Below are positions 24,901 through 38,049 of a stretch of 64,000 nt of DNA, piece after piece; position 1 is the stretch's first letter; each line of letters begins with the position of its first letter. The notes beneath the pieces are model-generated. The model was not told where the DNA came from, did no database searches, and worked only from the letters and a program-made list of their open reading frames with translations. The DNA lies in the NCBI GenBank assembly GCA_022113835.1, contig JAILWY010000019.1, positions 6,038,001-6,102,000 on the forward strand, written 5' to 3'. A program made the position numbers and the translations under genes. The DNA is from Atopsyche davidsoni (Eukaryota; Arthropoda; Insecta; Trichoptera; Hydrobiosidae).

Positions 24901-27900
24901 GTCAGAGATTATGTATATACATATATTTAAATATTTATAACAGATTGCGCAAAATTTTCGAGAAATTATTCAACATTTTGCTCTTAACGATTCTTATTAT
25001 TTTTGTATAACTGAGATGCGACCTTCTGCCTCAGTTGGAGATGGAAAAGGCCCTTCTTGAAGGCGAGTATGATTCCGAGATGGCCATTCTGAACTTGGAG
25101 CAGAAGAAACTCCTTGCGCTGCAAGAGAAGGTGAAGAGCTTCGAGCTTGAGATGCAGAGCAATAAAGACCAGCAGGACCTGCGTCAAAAATGCCTCAAGG
25201 AGAAACTAGAAATCGCCACGAAGCTTGTTGCCAAGTGAGTAAATTATACAAACAATGAACGTAAATACTTACGATAAATTACCTAAATAATTTAGATGAA
25301 AAATGAAAACGTTTCTGTTATTAAATCGAACTTGAAATGATTATTGATCTTTTCAATTGTCGCTGGAATAACGAGTTTCCATAAAATACACATTTTCCTT
25401 TTCTTCAAATTCAGTTCATAGGCAAATTTAAATTGATATTACATATTAAATATAAATCTATATTATTTATTAATAAATTAGTTATGAAGGGTATAAAACC
25501 TTTATTAAAATATAGAAGTTTATATCTTTCTTTATTTATGACGGTTATGATGTATGGATCAAGCTAAGATGCTTATTATTTACCAGGCTTGACAAGCAGT
25601 TTGCTCACCATGATGCTACACTAGAGGAGTTGCGAAACGCCCAAGAAGTTCTGGACACCGAGAGAAAGTCCTTTGAAGATCAAGAGTTCCAAGATTTGGA
25701 GGAAGAGGCAGACTGGTAACCATCTTTTACTTTTGAATTTATTATGATGAGGAAAAGTCATGTTAGTCATAATAAAAACCATGAATCATTATTTCAGGCT
25801 TGCCTACAGAGAGGAGCTCCAAACTGAAATTTCAGCTCTCACTCAAAAAATTGATGAACAGAAGTCAAGAATTCTCAATCTCCGTTTTGAGACTAGTAAT
25901 AACCTGAACATGGCTGTGGAAGAAACCAAGTCCCTCCAGTCAGACTATGTTACCATGTTGAACAAGATTGAGACACATACTACCGAACTGCAGGCCATCG
26001 AAGAAGACATTAAGAATACTGTGCTTGAAATAGGTTCAGAATTTGCTGACGTCGATAAAAGAAACTCAAGCATGGAAGAAAGGAGATCCCGGATTAAATC
26101 CGGAGATTTTTCACCCCCTAGTTCTGATAATGAAGACTTGAATGAATGCTTCGAAAATAGGAAGAAAAATCTCAAAGAAAAGTTAGTTTCTATCGACCAA
26201 ATGTCACGAAGCATGATTGTTGATCTTGGCGAAAAACGATCCATCGATGATTTGTTGACTCCTGATTTAGACCGCAGTCTGCGTAGTGTTGAAAACAGTC
26301 CAAATAAGTATATTCAGAACTCTGCAAGTGAGAATTCTAGTCCCAGTTGCATTGAACGCTCTTGCAGCGAAGAAGGATCAGAGAGAAGCCCGGAGAAAAA
26401 GGAATCGGGAATGGATTCTAGTCCAGATGTTAAAGACAAAAAACAGGGATTCTGGGAAAGAAATTTCGACTCTCTCAGTAGATTAAAGGGGAAGGATAAG
26501 AAGTTAAAAGGAAATACCAGTAGAGCTCTCGACATTATGTCACAAAGTTTAAATGAAAATATGTTTTTTAATAATGAGAATATTGAATCAGAATATGGAT
26601 CCTTTGAAAAATGTAATAGCTTAAGAAGTTCCAAGAAGAACAAGGAAGCTGCCATCAAGGCAAAGTCCATAGAGGAGAGCTCGCCTCCTAAATCAACTGA
26701 AAAAGCATCCAAAATTCCTACCTTTGCTTCCCTCGGAAAAATAATGCGTAAGGACTCATTCGGTAAAAAGTCCAAGGAGGATAAAAGTGTCAAAAGTTCA
26801 AATGAGATGATTAACAATAAAGAAAATATAGATTTAAATTTTGTCAGTACAGAGGACGTAGATATGCTCGATAGTGAACAGAAGGGTGTGAAACATAGGT
26901 ATGTTAAAAACTCTAAATCCGGGATATCTGAAAATAAATATCTCAGTAAATGCACCAAAACGTCGCAGCAAAGTATCTCAATACCTCCGGAGCAGCTGGT
27001 GTCCAACAGTGCTGAAGATTTGCGAAGAAACTCCAATAATTTGTTCCACAATGAGTGCAGGGACAGTTATGCAGATAGCTTAGAGGAAGAAGTAAGAATT
27101 ATAGATCCAGTTTCAGGGAACACAATCCAACTGTGCGAAGTCACAAAAGTAGATGTAATGAAAAACGCTTATCGTAAAAGTGCAGGAGATGAGGGTGGAC
27201 GTTTCCTGGGAGATTTCTCCAAGTCTTTGACGGACAATGGAAAAGTACCTTCACAGGATGACATAGACAGGATCTCCAAGGTCACTCTGGATTCTCCGCT
27301 ACTTGCCAATGAATTCCAAGTAAATTCTTTAGGGCGAAGAACCATTGATAGCTTGAGGGAGGTGGAGAGAAATCGTATGGCGATGTTAGAAGAAAAAGGT
27401 ATTTAAGATTTAATTAATTTCATAAACATAAATGCTAAAAGTCATGTGTTTTATTAAATTTCCGATACTTCGGTCCCTGTACTGGGGTTATCATCATGGA
27501 TATGATCAGATTTCTAAAATGGCCTCAGTACCGGGACTGAAACATCAGATATTTCAACAAAAATGCAGCATAAACTCAAGAACACAGCATTTCTATATGT
27601 ATTACTTCAAACCCACTATACCTTAAAAACAATACGGCTGAAATCATAATATTGAACTTTACTTTCATGTTAAGTTTTTAATATGTGAAACAAGTAAAAT
27701 GTGATCATATTTTAAGGTTGCCAAGTGATGGAAGATGAAAGAGAGAAGATATCTGAACTTAAAAAGCGAGTTCAGAACGAGACCAAGCTAAAGTGGGAAA
27801 AGGAGCAGCAGAAGCGAGATGCCAGCGGAAGTGATCACGACACCAGCTTACTTCCTGCAAATGAAGGCTACAACGAGGACTCTAGAAATGCATCAAGAGC

Positions 27901-30900
27901 AGATACAGAATTCACAAAGTAAGTTAAACCTTCGATAATATAGCTTCAGATTTGCTGCGAAAAATTGAATAGTTACAATATCCTGATTTTTGACAAAACC
28001 TCTTAATACTAAATAGATATCTACATTTCCTGAATCATTGAGTTGTCTAGAGCCCAACCTATCTAACATACACTGCACTTGCACTTACATTAGCTATGCA
28101 GTAAGCTTAGTGTCTACATCATCTTAATTTTATTATTTACTAAACATCTATTCTTACTACAGCCCCACTATCGGGACCGAAACATCGGAACTTTAAAAAA
28201 TAAATGTGACATAATTCCCAATAGCGCAGTATTGATAATATCACTCTTCAAATCACGAATTAAGGCAGTCGTGAGGTTGAGGTTGCTGTCTGTATTTTCA
28301 AAGGATCTTCGTTATTTTATTAATAGGGAAGATCTTTTGGCTGCGTTATAAATTTGACAGTGTTGTACTTGATGAATTATCAAACATTATCATTTATTGA
28401 TTGATTAGTTTATGAATCAAACTGAATAAAACTGAAACCGTAAAAAAATAACATGTCTCCACCCTGAGTGCATCCCGAGAAGAACTTAATAAATAATAGT
28501 ATTTTAACTCAAATCATTGTATAAAAATTACTGTAAATGATATTCATTATAAATATGGTTTATATTTGAATTAAATACTTATATTGGTGTTTGTCTGTCT
28601 GCACGAGATTTGGGTTTGATGCTCTTGTTGGGCACTGTCTATCTCTATTTAATCACTTTCATTATCTCAGAGATAACACGTTTGTAGTCAAACAAGTGAT
28701 TTCAATATTTTTTATCTGTTCCCCTCGGTAATAATAATAATATTATTATTAAATCGAAATAAATGTGGAGTTATTTCAAAATGCTGTATTCTTAGGTTAT
28801 AGGCTGTGATTCTTTTTGTTGGTCTCCAAGTTCAATGTGAGAGCAAGCCCTTATCTAATAATTGCACGCTTACAGGTTGCTACGTTACAGTTACTAAAAA
28901 GATATAATGAAACATGTTTGCTAACATTTATCTATACAAACAAGTTGAAATGTTATGAAGTTCTTTAATAAATATTAAAGGATGCATTGTTCCCGTTTTT
29001 TGCAGTTAATTTTAGCATCAAATAAAAGATGAAGTACACCTGTAAAACTTACATGCCTTGTTCACCTAAATATTAATATATAATATATTATTTTAAATTT
29101 TAATAAAGCTTTTGAGAAGCACTGAATGATAACTGTTGCAGCCCTTATCAGCAATTGCGCTTAGAATTTCTGTTTTGCTTATAGCACGACTGGATAAAAT
29201 TTTGTTGAATCACTAAGATATTACTGTTGTTCATTTTGTGCCAACATTCGCTGGTGTTCGCCTTTTCTGAAAAGTCAGCCACAAAGAATTTTTTCCAAAT
29301 ATCTTCAATATATTTGAGTTACTTCTCACGGACTAAATATTTATTGCAAACTAATACAATTTACAAACTTCTAAGTGAATCACAGATGTTGCAGAATTAT
29401 TTAAAATTTACACAAATCAGTGTTCAGCTATCTTAGTTCATCGGTGACAAACAATGTGACGAGTGCTGTGCAGAAATTTGCAACACATAGGGCGTGATTG
29501 AAGAATTCATTTACCCAATTGCAGTGCTCACACTCATATCCTCTTGTCTGCTCTACCCAGCGCTAGTCTAATGAGGAGTTGCATGCGCCACATTCTCGAA
29601 AAATGAGACAGCTAGTTTCTTTTGAATTTGAAGAGTTTGCAAAAAGTTAAATACAATGTCATTTATTGCATTGGGATTCTAAAAATCAGCACATTGATGC
29701 CAAATGGTCACGACAAAAATAACCGAAAGTGAACAACAGCGAGTGTACTAAATTTTGCGCGAATAGTGCACTTAATAGTAGCGTCTAGCTTACGAAGCGA
29801 TTTCTTTTATTTTTGTTTTCTTAGATTAAGTTATTGCATAATGATGGCGAAGTTGAACAGAAAAAGCAGTGTGAGGTGTCCATTATTCTGGTTTGGAAAA
29901 TTTTAACTATAAAGCATGAAAATATTTACTCCCTGTGGGTTCAAATTCTGAACTTAGTTGCTTTATTTATTAAATATAAAATCATGTAAAATAACGCTAC
30001 GAGGATGCATGTATATTTCTGCCGTTAATTTCGATAATAAAATAATATCCAACAGTCATGTTTAGAAACGATAGACAGAATTTTAATACAACCATATTTT
30101 TACAGTTACTTTTTAGTAATATTTGTTTCATAGATGCTTATCATTAAGTAATTTTTAAATTTCCCTGGATATTGGCTCCTGTATAAAACTATATGTTTCA
30201 TAAATGTAATTTATAGCTAGGAGATTACAAATACAATTTGGGCTGTGAGTGGGGAAAACACTCCCCATCAAAATTGTTATTGTAAACTTCTTGCCGTTTG
30301 TATAATTATATCTCTTATAAAATGAAATATGTTTGTGAAAATGATTTGCGTAATTCCAGGACCAGCCTCCTAATCGAAAATGTTTTACTTTCAGTACCAG
30401 TATTCTCGATGAGACAGCTGCAGACATGTCGGCTGAAAAGGTTAGTTAGCTTTCAAATTATTAATTATGGTCCAGCTACCTCCTTCCACCCATAATTACT
30501 GAAAAATCATTTTATTACTACGATTGGATTAAAGGATCCTTAGTGTTCTAAGTACTCTGACTCCAGTCACGTGTAACTTCAGTTAGGTGTACCTTGAATG
30601 TAATAAATAAATTTCATTAGTTCAACGCATATGTATTCTTTAGTTTCAATAAAATTCATACCAGCAGATTATGAACCTATAGTCATAAAATAACTCGTGT
30701 TTGTTAACAAAACATATTACGTGACAATTAGACTGGGAATAAATATCACCAGACTGGTTACGAATAACTGATGATACTGTATTATTTTTTTGTGAGCAGC
30801 TGCGGCATTCACAGACAGACTCGTACAACTCGTCAGCTTGCATGGAAGAAGAGGCTCCAGCCCGAGGCAACCCACCTGCCTCCGTGAGACCACTCAGTCA

Positions 30901-32999
30901 GCTGTCAGACATGAGCAGTGATACCGGAAGTAAGATATACCAAGCTTATAAGTCATAATTTGGTATAGATTTCGTTTGATTGTTCATCATTATATATCAT
31001 CTAGTTATTCAATAAAAGTGACTGCTTTTTTTTACTGAAGAATTATTGATTAGATAGTCTTTTTAATGGCTTTGGAATATAAATATATTGATTCAATTAA
31101 TATTGTATAGGGAGAAAGTTTAGGTTATCGAACTCTCATGAATTTGAGAGTTATAATAAATACTTAAGGGTAGATAGCAAATCAAAGGTTTAGATAGTTG
31201 CGATGTTGAATAAGCATTATGGAAAGTAAAAAGGTTCGAGAAATTTCATAAAAAGCTTGATGTCACAATATAATAGTGTGCTTATTACTATCGTCTTTGG
31301 TGATTTTGCTACGAAATGATTAAACTGACATTCATCTTTGGTAATTGTGATACTAAATAAGTATACTGACATTTATAGCTGTGTTTTCAGTGTCGGGGTA
31401 TGCAGTAGAGGCGTCGCGGAGGGGGCGACGAACGACTGTGGCTCGGCCGAGAGACGATCCTCAGCGGCCACTCACTCGCTACCTGCCAATTGACACAGAC
31501 GATCTCAATCTTCGACAGCACATTGAGACTGCTGGTAAAGGACTTTTCTTCATATTGTTGTATTTCGATTATAAATGTTGCAACACTAAAATTTTCATTG
31601 ATTTACTTATCTGAAAACAATTTTTATTTTTAATGGTTAATAATACAATAAGAATGACATTTCTCTTGTATTTAAAGTCAGTGATGACTGAGTTTACTAT
31701 CGTGATTTTGTATCGTTTGCAGGTCATCAAGTGGACCTGTGTCCTCACATCCAAATCGACTCCATCTCCTGTAGAGGCTATCTTCACAAACTGGGTGCCA
31801 AGTTCCATGGCTGGTCCAAGAGGTTGTACCTCTAGTCACTCTCAAAATGCATGAATGTTTAAAACTGTAAAGCCTCTTGAAATCTTCGAAAACAACTTTG
31901 AGTAAAAATCACCTTTGGCACCACAATTCATAGTAAAACACTGCCCTCGCTCAACATTGCTACTCTACAGTTCATTTAGTCTACATTATGGTGATCGTTT
32001 ATTATACCATTCAGCAATTTTATTTATGGTCTACGCTAGTTGCTGGAAAACACCGTTTTAGGCAAATTCTAACTATCCATGCGCAGATAACTCAATCAAT
32101 GCAATTTACCAATTTTTAATGACTAAGCTATGTTAAAATTCTTGTCATTGAAATTGAAATATCAAAACTCGAAGATTGTAACTTTGACTTTTGTCAACAT
32201 CTAAAGGCCTTGTTTCGTTGTTATACATAACATAACCTAAAAAACATGTGTTTTTTTTCAAATTTTTCTTAAAAGTTTGATTTTTTTTTTCAAATGAATT
32301 ATCTTGGAATATTTTATTTTTCAGATGGTTCGTCTTCGATCGATCTAACAAGACTCTAATTTATTACTCGGATAAAAGCGAGAAGAAGCCTCGTGGAGGA
32401 GCGTATTTCCAGGTAAATAATATCTTTAATTCAGCAGCGCGTGGTAACATCATGCAATCTACAATATCTGAGTATTTGTGACTAAGCATTTAATTTATAA
32501 TTAAAATCATATCTAGGTAGTATGCGGTTTTCGCATTTTTGAGTTAAGAAAATGTCTAGTTCAAAAATAGTTTTAGAAATAAATAATCTTTCGAACAGTA
32601 TTGATCTGAATAAAAATTCCAACCTGTTCGACAACAAGACATTGCTGCAGCATTTGCATACTTTTTAGTAAGAATATTATTATAATCGTTTGACTCTGCC
32701 TGCTTTCTTTATTAATAAATAACGAAAGTTACAAAATACCCTACACGATACTCGGAGGAGTTGCAGCTTATAGCTAACGTATAGTCTGATCTAATTTTTG
32801 TGTTCTTTGTCACCAGGTGATCGAGGAGGTCTACTTGGACCATTTAAACGTGTCCCGCTCACCGGCCCCGCTCAGCACCTTTGTCCTGAAAACACGGCAG
32901 CGTCGGTACTACCTCATGGCTCCCTCTGGCCCTGCCGCCCGTATCTGGATCGACGTGCTCTTCACTGGGGCCCAAGGCTACACGGAGTACATGCAGTAG
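18901..32999 (+). CDS. PHLDB: PHLDB-family protein (LL5-like; FHA, coiled coil and PH domains), complete, 17 exons
   Basis: Exons: 18901-18974, 19194-19276, 19405-19578, 21261-22255, 22351-22456, 22749-22866, 22942-24259, 25035-25234, 25587-25715, 25798-27398, 27717-27918, 30395-30440, 30800-30929, 31391-31534, 31723-31822, 32325-32412, 32817-32999. Every junction is GT-AG and the phases close exactly, giving 1896 residues. The order FHA (about 28-125), Ser/Asn-rich linker, coiled coil (about 930-1130), Ser-rich linker, short coiled coil (about 1580-1640), PH domain (about 1780-1893) is diagnostic of PHLDB1/2. Known LL5 proteins bind PIP3 through the PH domain and anchor CLASP-bound microtubule ends at the cell cortex; that role is inferred here. 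A PPVAPRK motif in exon 4 fits a PxxxPR SH3 ligand. The ATG at 18901 is the first start that reads into the FHA exons. The insect gene is probably co-orthologous to the vertebrate PHLDB paralogues. Confidence 0.93.
19194..21329 (+). CDS. PHLDB: PHLDB exons 2-4 (start): FHA domain
   Basis: Three exons (19194-19276, 19405-19578 and the beginning of 21261-22255) encode one forkhead-associated domain. Visible landmarks are HLVSLGCGRLST, then RVTIGSNGSCDIPL (the GS phosphopeptide-binding strand turn), EHCRIEN (the conserved SxxH-like His region), LVDG.NV and the closing GxxIGIGRSNYLRFNHP. PHLDB1/2 proteins carry an FHA domain at this position, and the split by two introns does not disturb the fold. 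FHA domains bind phosphothreonine peptides; the partner here is unknown. Confidence 0.88.
20166..20202. repeat. 12-bp inverted repeat
   Basis: ATTCAACATATG at 20166-20177 and its exact inverse CATATGTTGAAT at 20191-20202, with a 13-bp AT-rich loop. It lies in the 1.7-kb intron between PHLDB exons 3 and 4, where I see no other named feature. Confidence 0.6.
24544..24587. repeat. near-perfect 44-bp palindrome in a PHLDB intron
   Basis: Arms of 21 bp (24544-24564 and 24567-24587) are exact inverses around a 2-bp centre; the centre reads TTGGTCATGTGACCAA. It lies in the intron between exons 7 and 8. No target duplication or larger element was recognised around it. Confidence 0.85.
25035..26244 (+). 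CDS. PHLDB: PHLDB exons 8-10 (part): central coiled coil
   Basis: Exons 25035-25234 and 25587-25715 and the start of 25798-27398 encode a long run of heptad-like Glu/Lys/Leu sequence (for example LEMEKALLEGEYDSEMAIL and LQTEISALTQKIDEQ). It continues from the end of exon 7, near 24130. In PHLDB2 this region mediates self-association and binding of ELKS and CLASP proteins. The rest of exon 10, to 27398, is a low-complexity Ser/Lys-rich linker. Confidence 0.8.
27461..27550. mobile_element. Penelope-like repeat fragments facing each other (PHLDB intron)
   Basis: The + strand carries CAGTACCGGGACTGAAACAT at the right and the inverse of a similar motif (TCCGATACTTCGGTCCCTGT) at the left. The pattern CCC...GGGACCGAAACATCGGA is typical, from memory, of arthropod Penelope-type repeats that carry hammerhead-like cores. 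A third copy is at 28159-28190. Family assignment is inference. Confidence 0.4.
28159..28190 (+). mobile_element. Penelope-like repeat fragment
   Basis: Reads ACAGCCCCACTATCGGGACC then GAAACATCGGAA, the clean version of the motif seen at 27461-27550. It lies in the PHLDB intron between 27918 and 30395. The remainder of this 2.5-kb intron shows nothing else I can name. Confidence 0.4.
31723..32996 (+). CDS. PHLDB: PHLDB exons 15-17: C-terminal PH domain
   Basis: Exons 31723-31822, 32325-32412 and 32817-32999 encode a pleckstrin homology domain: SCRGYLHKLGAKFHGWSKRW, WFVFDRSNKTLIYYSDK, then VIEEVYLDHLNVSRSP, RRYYLMAPSGPAARIWID and the final helix to the TAG at 32997. The basic K..GAKFHGWSKRWFVF loop is where PHLDB proteins bind PIP3. 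The protein ends three residues after GYTEYMQ begins its tail, with no extension. Exon 15 uses a GTTGTA donor, which is weak, but both its frame and the protein match require it. Confidence 0.9.
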
Positions 33000-35900
33000 C
33001 TAGCTGCATACACAGACAACATGATCATTCACAAATTTACAAACGTATTTGGTTAAGGGCTAAATTTTCTGAATCGGATATTTAAAGCTTGCTAATCTCT
33101 GTTTTTATAAAAATACAAACAATATAAAAAAAATGTATTTTTTGGATTTAAATAGGTTTTTTTTAATTGTAAAATGGAAATGTAAAATGATTTTAGCATT
33201 TAGAAATCCAAAACATGAGAGATTGCCTTAACATTGTGATTTTGTATTGGCATTTCGAAGCTCACGGTGTCACCAGAGTAAACGAGACTGAACGTGTCAC
33301 TCAGTGAAACGATTTTCATTCTAGAAATGCACAAAAACCTATCACAACTTTTTAATATACTTTTTTATTTTAAATTTTTATTGATGAAGAATGAAAAGTA
33401 TTGTTAAATATAAATATAATAGTTCACAAAGGGATCCTTGTTACTTGATTTACACTAGCTTTGGTAGTGATTTAAATGCATCCTAGTCTTTGGGTTTGAG
33501 TATTTTGACATTGATCTTAAAGTCATCTTCGGCAAATAATATAAGAATGAAACATGCAAATACACTAGTGGAATCAAATCCGAAAGCACAATGCTTAGTA
33601 TTCAAATAACTTACTCTGTAAAAAATTAACCAGAACCTGTAAAACTATTTTAGTATTATCTTTTTTTTTTAATTTACATTGAATACGCTGTCAAATTTGC
33701 TTTCAAATTGTCTTTCTAGCTATTTTTTGACAGGTTAACTGAAGTAATGTTTATGTTATAAAAAGAAAATATATATTGTTTTATGGCACATTATGATGCA
33801 TATCAACTAATCTCTCCGATGAATAAATTGCATCTCAGCATTTTACGAGTGGTGCCAAAATTTACAAGTTTTGGTGTATTCTTGTTCAATTCTTGGTAAA
33901 TATTTGCAGTTAAACAGTTCAAAGTACTTACAATTTCTCAGAAAGCTTTTGAAGTCCCTATAGAAGAGGTAAATTATTTTTTATAAATATTACACAAAAT
34001 GACTGAATAGAATCACTTTAACGTGTAAATATTATACACAGTTAGGTAGTTAATAATGCGCACGTCAGCTTTATGAAATGATTTTAACAAATCTATTTAA
34101 TTTTAAAAAAGACAACATTCATCAAAAAATATTAAAGATACATCTACTAATTTTCTAACAAAAAGTTTTGTTCTTTGAACGCAAAATACACATGAACGAA
34201 TCTATAATTCCATTAACTTTTATATTAACAATAATTATTGTACTAATGGTGTAGAGAATCTAATCCGCTATATTCACTAAATAACAAAATTTTTGCTGAT
34301 TAACAATGTTTTTGTAAATTTTTATAAGCAACGCTCGCGTAGTGATCTACTTATATCTGTTTTAAATCTCAAAAAAGACAAAAATAATAATATATTATTA
34401 GTACAATTGTGCTCCAGTAATTTGTAATCAATTTCTAATTTTATACAATGCTATCTTAACATGGCATGGCGAAAAATATTAAACATATTATATATCAAGG
34501 TGGCATGGCATATATTCTGCAACTAAGTTAAAATGAAAACCTTTCCGAGTATGCACTTCAGCTCATTATTTGACACATTGAATGATTATCATTATTTTGG
34601 AGTCATTATTCCATTAATTCTTTTAAAAAGGGTTATAGGCAGACATGAAACGAGAAATACCAATTAAAATTGTGCCTTAAACGAGAGTACTGTTAATCTA
34701 ATGTTAAAGAAATACTGTGAATATTTTTTTCATTAAAATAAAACACTTACGATTCAAAAAATCTTAGCGTGGCTTTGTCATAGATGTGCCTCATATTTAT
34801 CATCTTGCGATAAAGCAATTGTGCTTTATTAGATGATATATTGATATTTATAAGATAAGCTTTGAGATTCTCTTGTAACATCTTTTCATTTTCACACGGT
34901 AACAAAATACGTTTATCTAATTACAGAGAAGAAAATAAGCTATGATACTTCTAAAACCCTTTACACATGTCGCAACACAACTTGCAATAAGTCAATATCG
35001 TTCTATTTTGCGTTGTTTACTAGGCAGAACCAGAAATAACACCCAAAATAAATGGACGCAGTCGTGTCGTGACATGTGTAGACGTCTTAAAGCTAAGTTG
35101 AGTTTATCATATCTTCATTATTCCAAAGACTTTTTTTCTAGTTTAGATAAAAAAAAAATTGTTTCTTTTTACTTACATTGTCACTGTATTGTATTGGTAT
35201 TATATATATATACAATTTTGTTTTTTTTTTTTTAAAACTATTTCTAACATTGTATAAGTTAAATTCAATCGCAATTACTCATGTTACTAAAGAAATACAC
35301 TGCATTCTTTGTGCATCTGCATGCACAGCATACGTGACAACATGTGCTGTGTATGCATATTAGTCATGATCCTACACTGTTACACAGTAAATGTCGTATT
35401 AAATGTATTGTAAACATGTGTATTTATAATATACATTGAAACATTATACCATTAGAGTTGCATAACTTTTCTTGAGCATCATTTCGAAAACACCACGGAG
35501 GAATTAAATGTTATGTTACATTTTTAAGAGAGAAAGAAAAATTGGAGTCGCGTGTTTATTTATTTTTCTTTTTTATATATTTTTTTATTTGAGTTTCAAA
35601 TATAATCATTTTAGTATTTTAAAACACTGCATTCTTTACCAAAAATGTCTTATTCTATTATTATAAGTAAAATATTTGTTTAGGTCACAATATTTGAAAC
35701 GACTACTGTTTTATTAACTAAATGCAAGTCCACAAAATGAAAGAAATGGAATATTTATTACAAGAGAATAAATATTGAATATTTCTATATTCTGTATTGA
35801 TTTTTAATACTTAATTACGTTTAATTTTAATATCTTTATTACCATTAAATTACAATATTAATAATTTTTTAGAAATAAGTTTTACCTATTAAAGATAAAT

Positions 35901-36550
35901 TATTAACAAAACTGCTGAGGGGTATTTTTATTTTTTATATCTACAATTAAGTTATATTCTCGATTTGCTCGAAATACATACTAGACAATACATTTGCTAG
36001 AAATAATATACTTAAATGCAGCATTAACTATCAATAATAAAAATAACAAACGTTTCGTCATATTAATTCGGCAGGTACTATTTTCATGGCATCTATCTTT
36101 ATTATTAATATTCTTTTAAGATTTATACGATTTGCACTTTTGTTACTTTAGTGGAATATATAATTTTCACATAAACTCATTTTACCCTTTATACTGTCAC
36201 AAAATCACGAGGAAGAACAATTCTCACAATAATATAGAATACCAATGTATGTAATAGGAAAATGACTTAACATTCTAAGAAAATACCAAATTAATATAAT
36301 TTTCATTGTTAATTTTAAGGGATAGTCTAACAAGCATTTATACAACTGATTTATAATATGATTAGTTTTTAATATTGAACTATGCAACAAAAGGTGCACA
36401 AAAGAACTCTTTCTGCTGTTTCAACACAAATTGTTGAAAACAATTTGTACCAAAATAATCATTTTAACAATAAAAAAAATTAGGTCAGCTATTTCATGTT
36501 AAGGCAGGTTTTTTGTCTATTCATAAGTGTTAAATAGGTTGAATTTAATA
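33000..36550 (+). other. PHLDB 3' UTR and downstream DNA
   Basis: Very AT-rich with no coding signal. Candidate poly(A) signals AATAAA occur at 33822 and 34737 and near 35768; which one is used cannot be told. The - strand signals at 36572-36585 belong to the facing small gene, so the two genes end close together, tail to tail. Confidence 0.5.
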
Positions 36551-36822
36551 AAAATACACTACTTAATCATATTTATTGTTTTATTCCGCAACGTTGCTTT
36601 GTGCTCCGTTGCTTGGTGTGCTATTATTATTACTACGCTATTCTTTAAAAGATGACATGATGAAGGAACAGGGAAAAATACAAAACTCAGTTTAATTTTA
36701 TTTAATTGAATTTATTTTTGATTGAGAATAAATGCATTGAACATTAATTGCGCAATGTGAGTTCTTCGTGTAGGAGAATATTCGGGCTCTATCTCATCCT
36801 GGAACGCCTGTCCTTATTCTCG

Positions 36823-37606
36823 CTACACCTGTAAACAAAGATAACAATACCTGAAGAATAAACGGGATAGTGTCATGTAATTTAACGAGTTAAAATAAAC
36901 TATAATGTGAAATACACACTACTATACAAATTTACACATCATCTCTTTTCAAAAACGACGAGCTGTCCAAGTAGAGCACATTTCTATATTTGGAGACTAA
37001 AACTGGTTACACGCACTGCGACACAACTGATAATTGACCACCGATTTGTAGTTAGATAGCGTCCTCTTATTTTGGGTGTTTTAACTTATTAAAGTTACCG
37101 ATCAGTTGTAATTTGTGTCTCAGCGTGTGCAGCCAGCTTAAAAAAACCATATATGCACATGCTTGTGCAAGAAGTGTTAATGTCCAAATGATCTGCACAA
37201 AAGGAAAACTAACAGTGCTTAACTTATCATGTTAAACATTTTAACCTTATAGGATCGATGCGATTAGTGGTGTTTGCCACTTGGAAGAAATTTTGAGCAA
37301 GCACACTGAGATAATATAAAAATATAGATTAAAATCGCAATGTGCATGTCTTTCATTGGACGCGACAATTCAGGTATTCACACTTACCGTAGTTTCTTCG
37401 AAGCTACTCCTCCCACGAGTGTTCCTCGTGGTTCGAGGTTTCTTCGGCTTGGTCCAGATCCTCACCAGCCCGTATATTGTGCACAAGACATACACCAAAA
37501 CAATCATTATGACTATGCAGACTAGTGATAGCCTGGTGTAGCTTTCGATGCCTTTTCCGCAGCCGGTGTCGGCAGCACTCGAGCAGTTTTTCGTGGAGTT
37601 ATTCAT
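36823..37606 (-). CDS. small single-pass membrane protein, predicted 74 residues, two exons
   Basis: Exon 1 runs from the ATG at 37606 to 37388, where a strong GTAAGTG donor follows 73 codons in phase 0. A matching acceptor (TTTGTTTACAG) lies before 36828, and the next codons are GTG TAG, so the protein would end at Val 74. It has a short Asn/Cys-rich N-terminus (Cys 8 and 16), a hydrophobic helix at about residues 28-48 (LVCIVIMIVLVYVLCTIYGL), and a basic Lys/Arg/Thr cytoplasmic tail. With the second exon the tail ends ETTV, a class I PDZ-ligand pattern. Two AATAAA signals on this strand (36572-36577 and 36580-36585) fit a short 3' UTR. I do not recognise the family. Exon 2 is inferred from splice signals only; without the splice the frame would stop at 37370. 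Confidence 0.5.
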
Positions 37607-38049
37607 TTTGTATTACGCTAATGCTGACAAACAATAACCGCGCGATCTCGATGATGAAACTGCAATGAGCGGCGCGAAAGAGTTGCAGTGCATACATTGA
37701 CGAATTTCCAGGCATGCACTGTTGCCACCCAATAAAAAAAAAATATCACCAAAAGTGCGAACAAGCAGTTATTAAAAAGTGCTGCACCACGCGAGAAATG
37801 CACATGGACAAAAAAAAAACAGTAGTGTGGTATTTTGTTCATATAAGCATGGTCGTAAGACGGTTTTGTATCTTAACTTTGGTACTTCTCTTCGTCTCCA
37901 GGATGCCTCTGGTGGTCGTCGTCCACTGCGACTTAAAGCCCTCATTATTAGCAACCAAGTCCACCTGCATGTGTATAGTTTGTAGGTTTCAAATGAAAGA
38001 AATATTTTTTACTTTTTCAATGCTTTATTGGACATCAATGTAATGAAAG

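Noticed and set aside
26314..27051. 245-codon frame on the - strand
   Set aside because: It lies wholly inside PHLDB exon 10 and has no family match; Ser/Lys codons read backwards give the Leu/Phe/Ser-rich frame.
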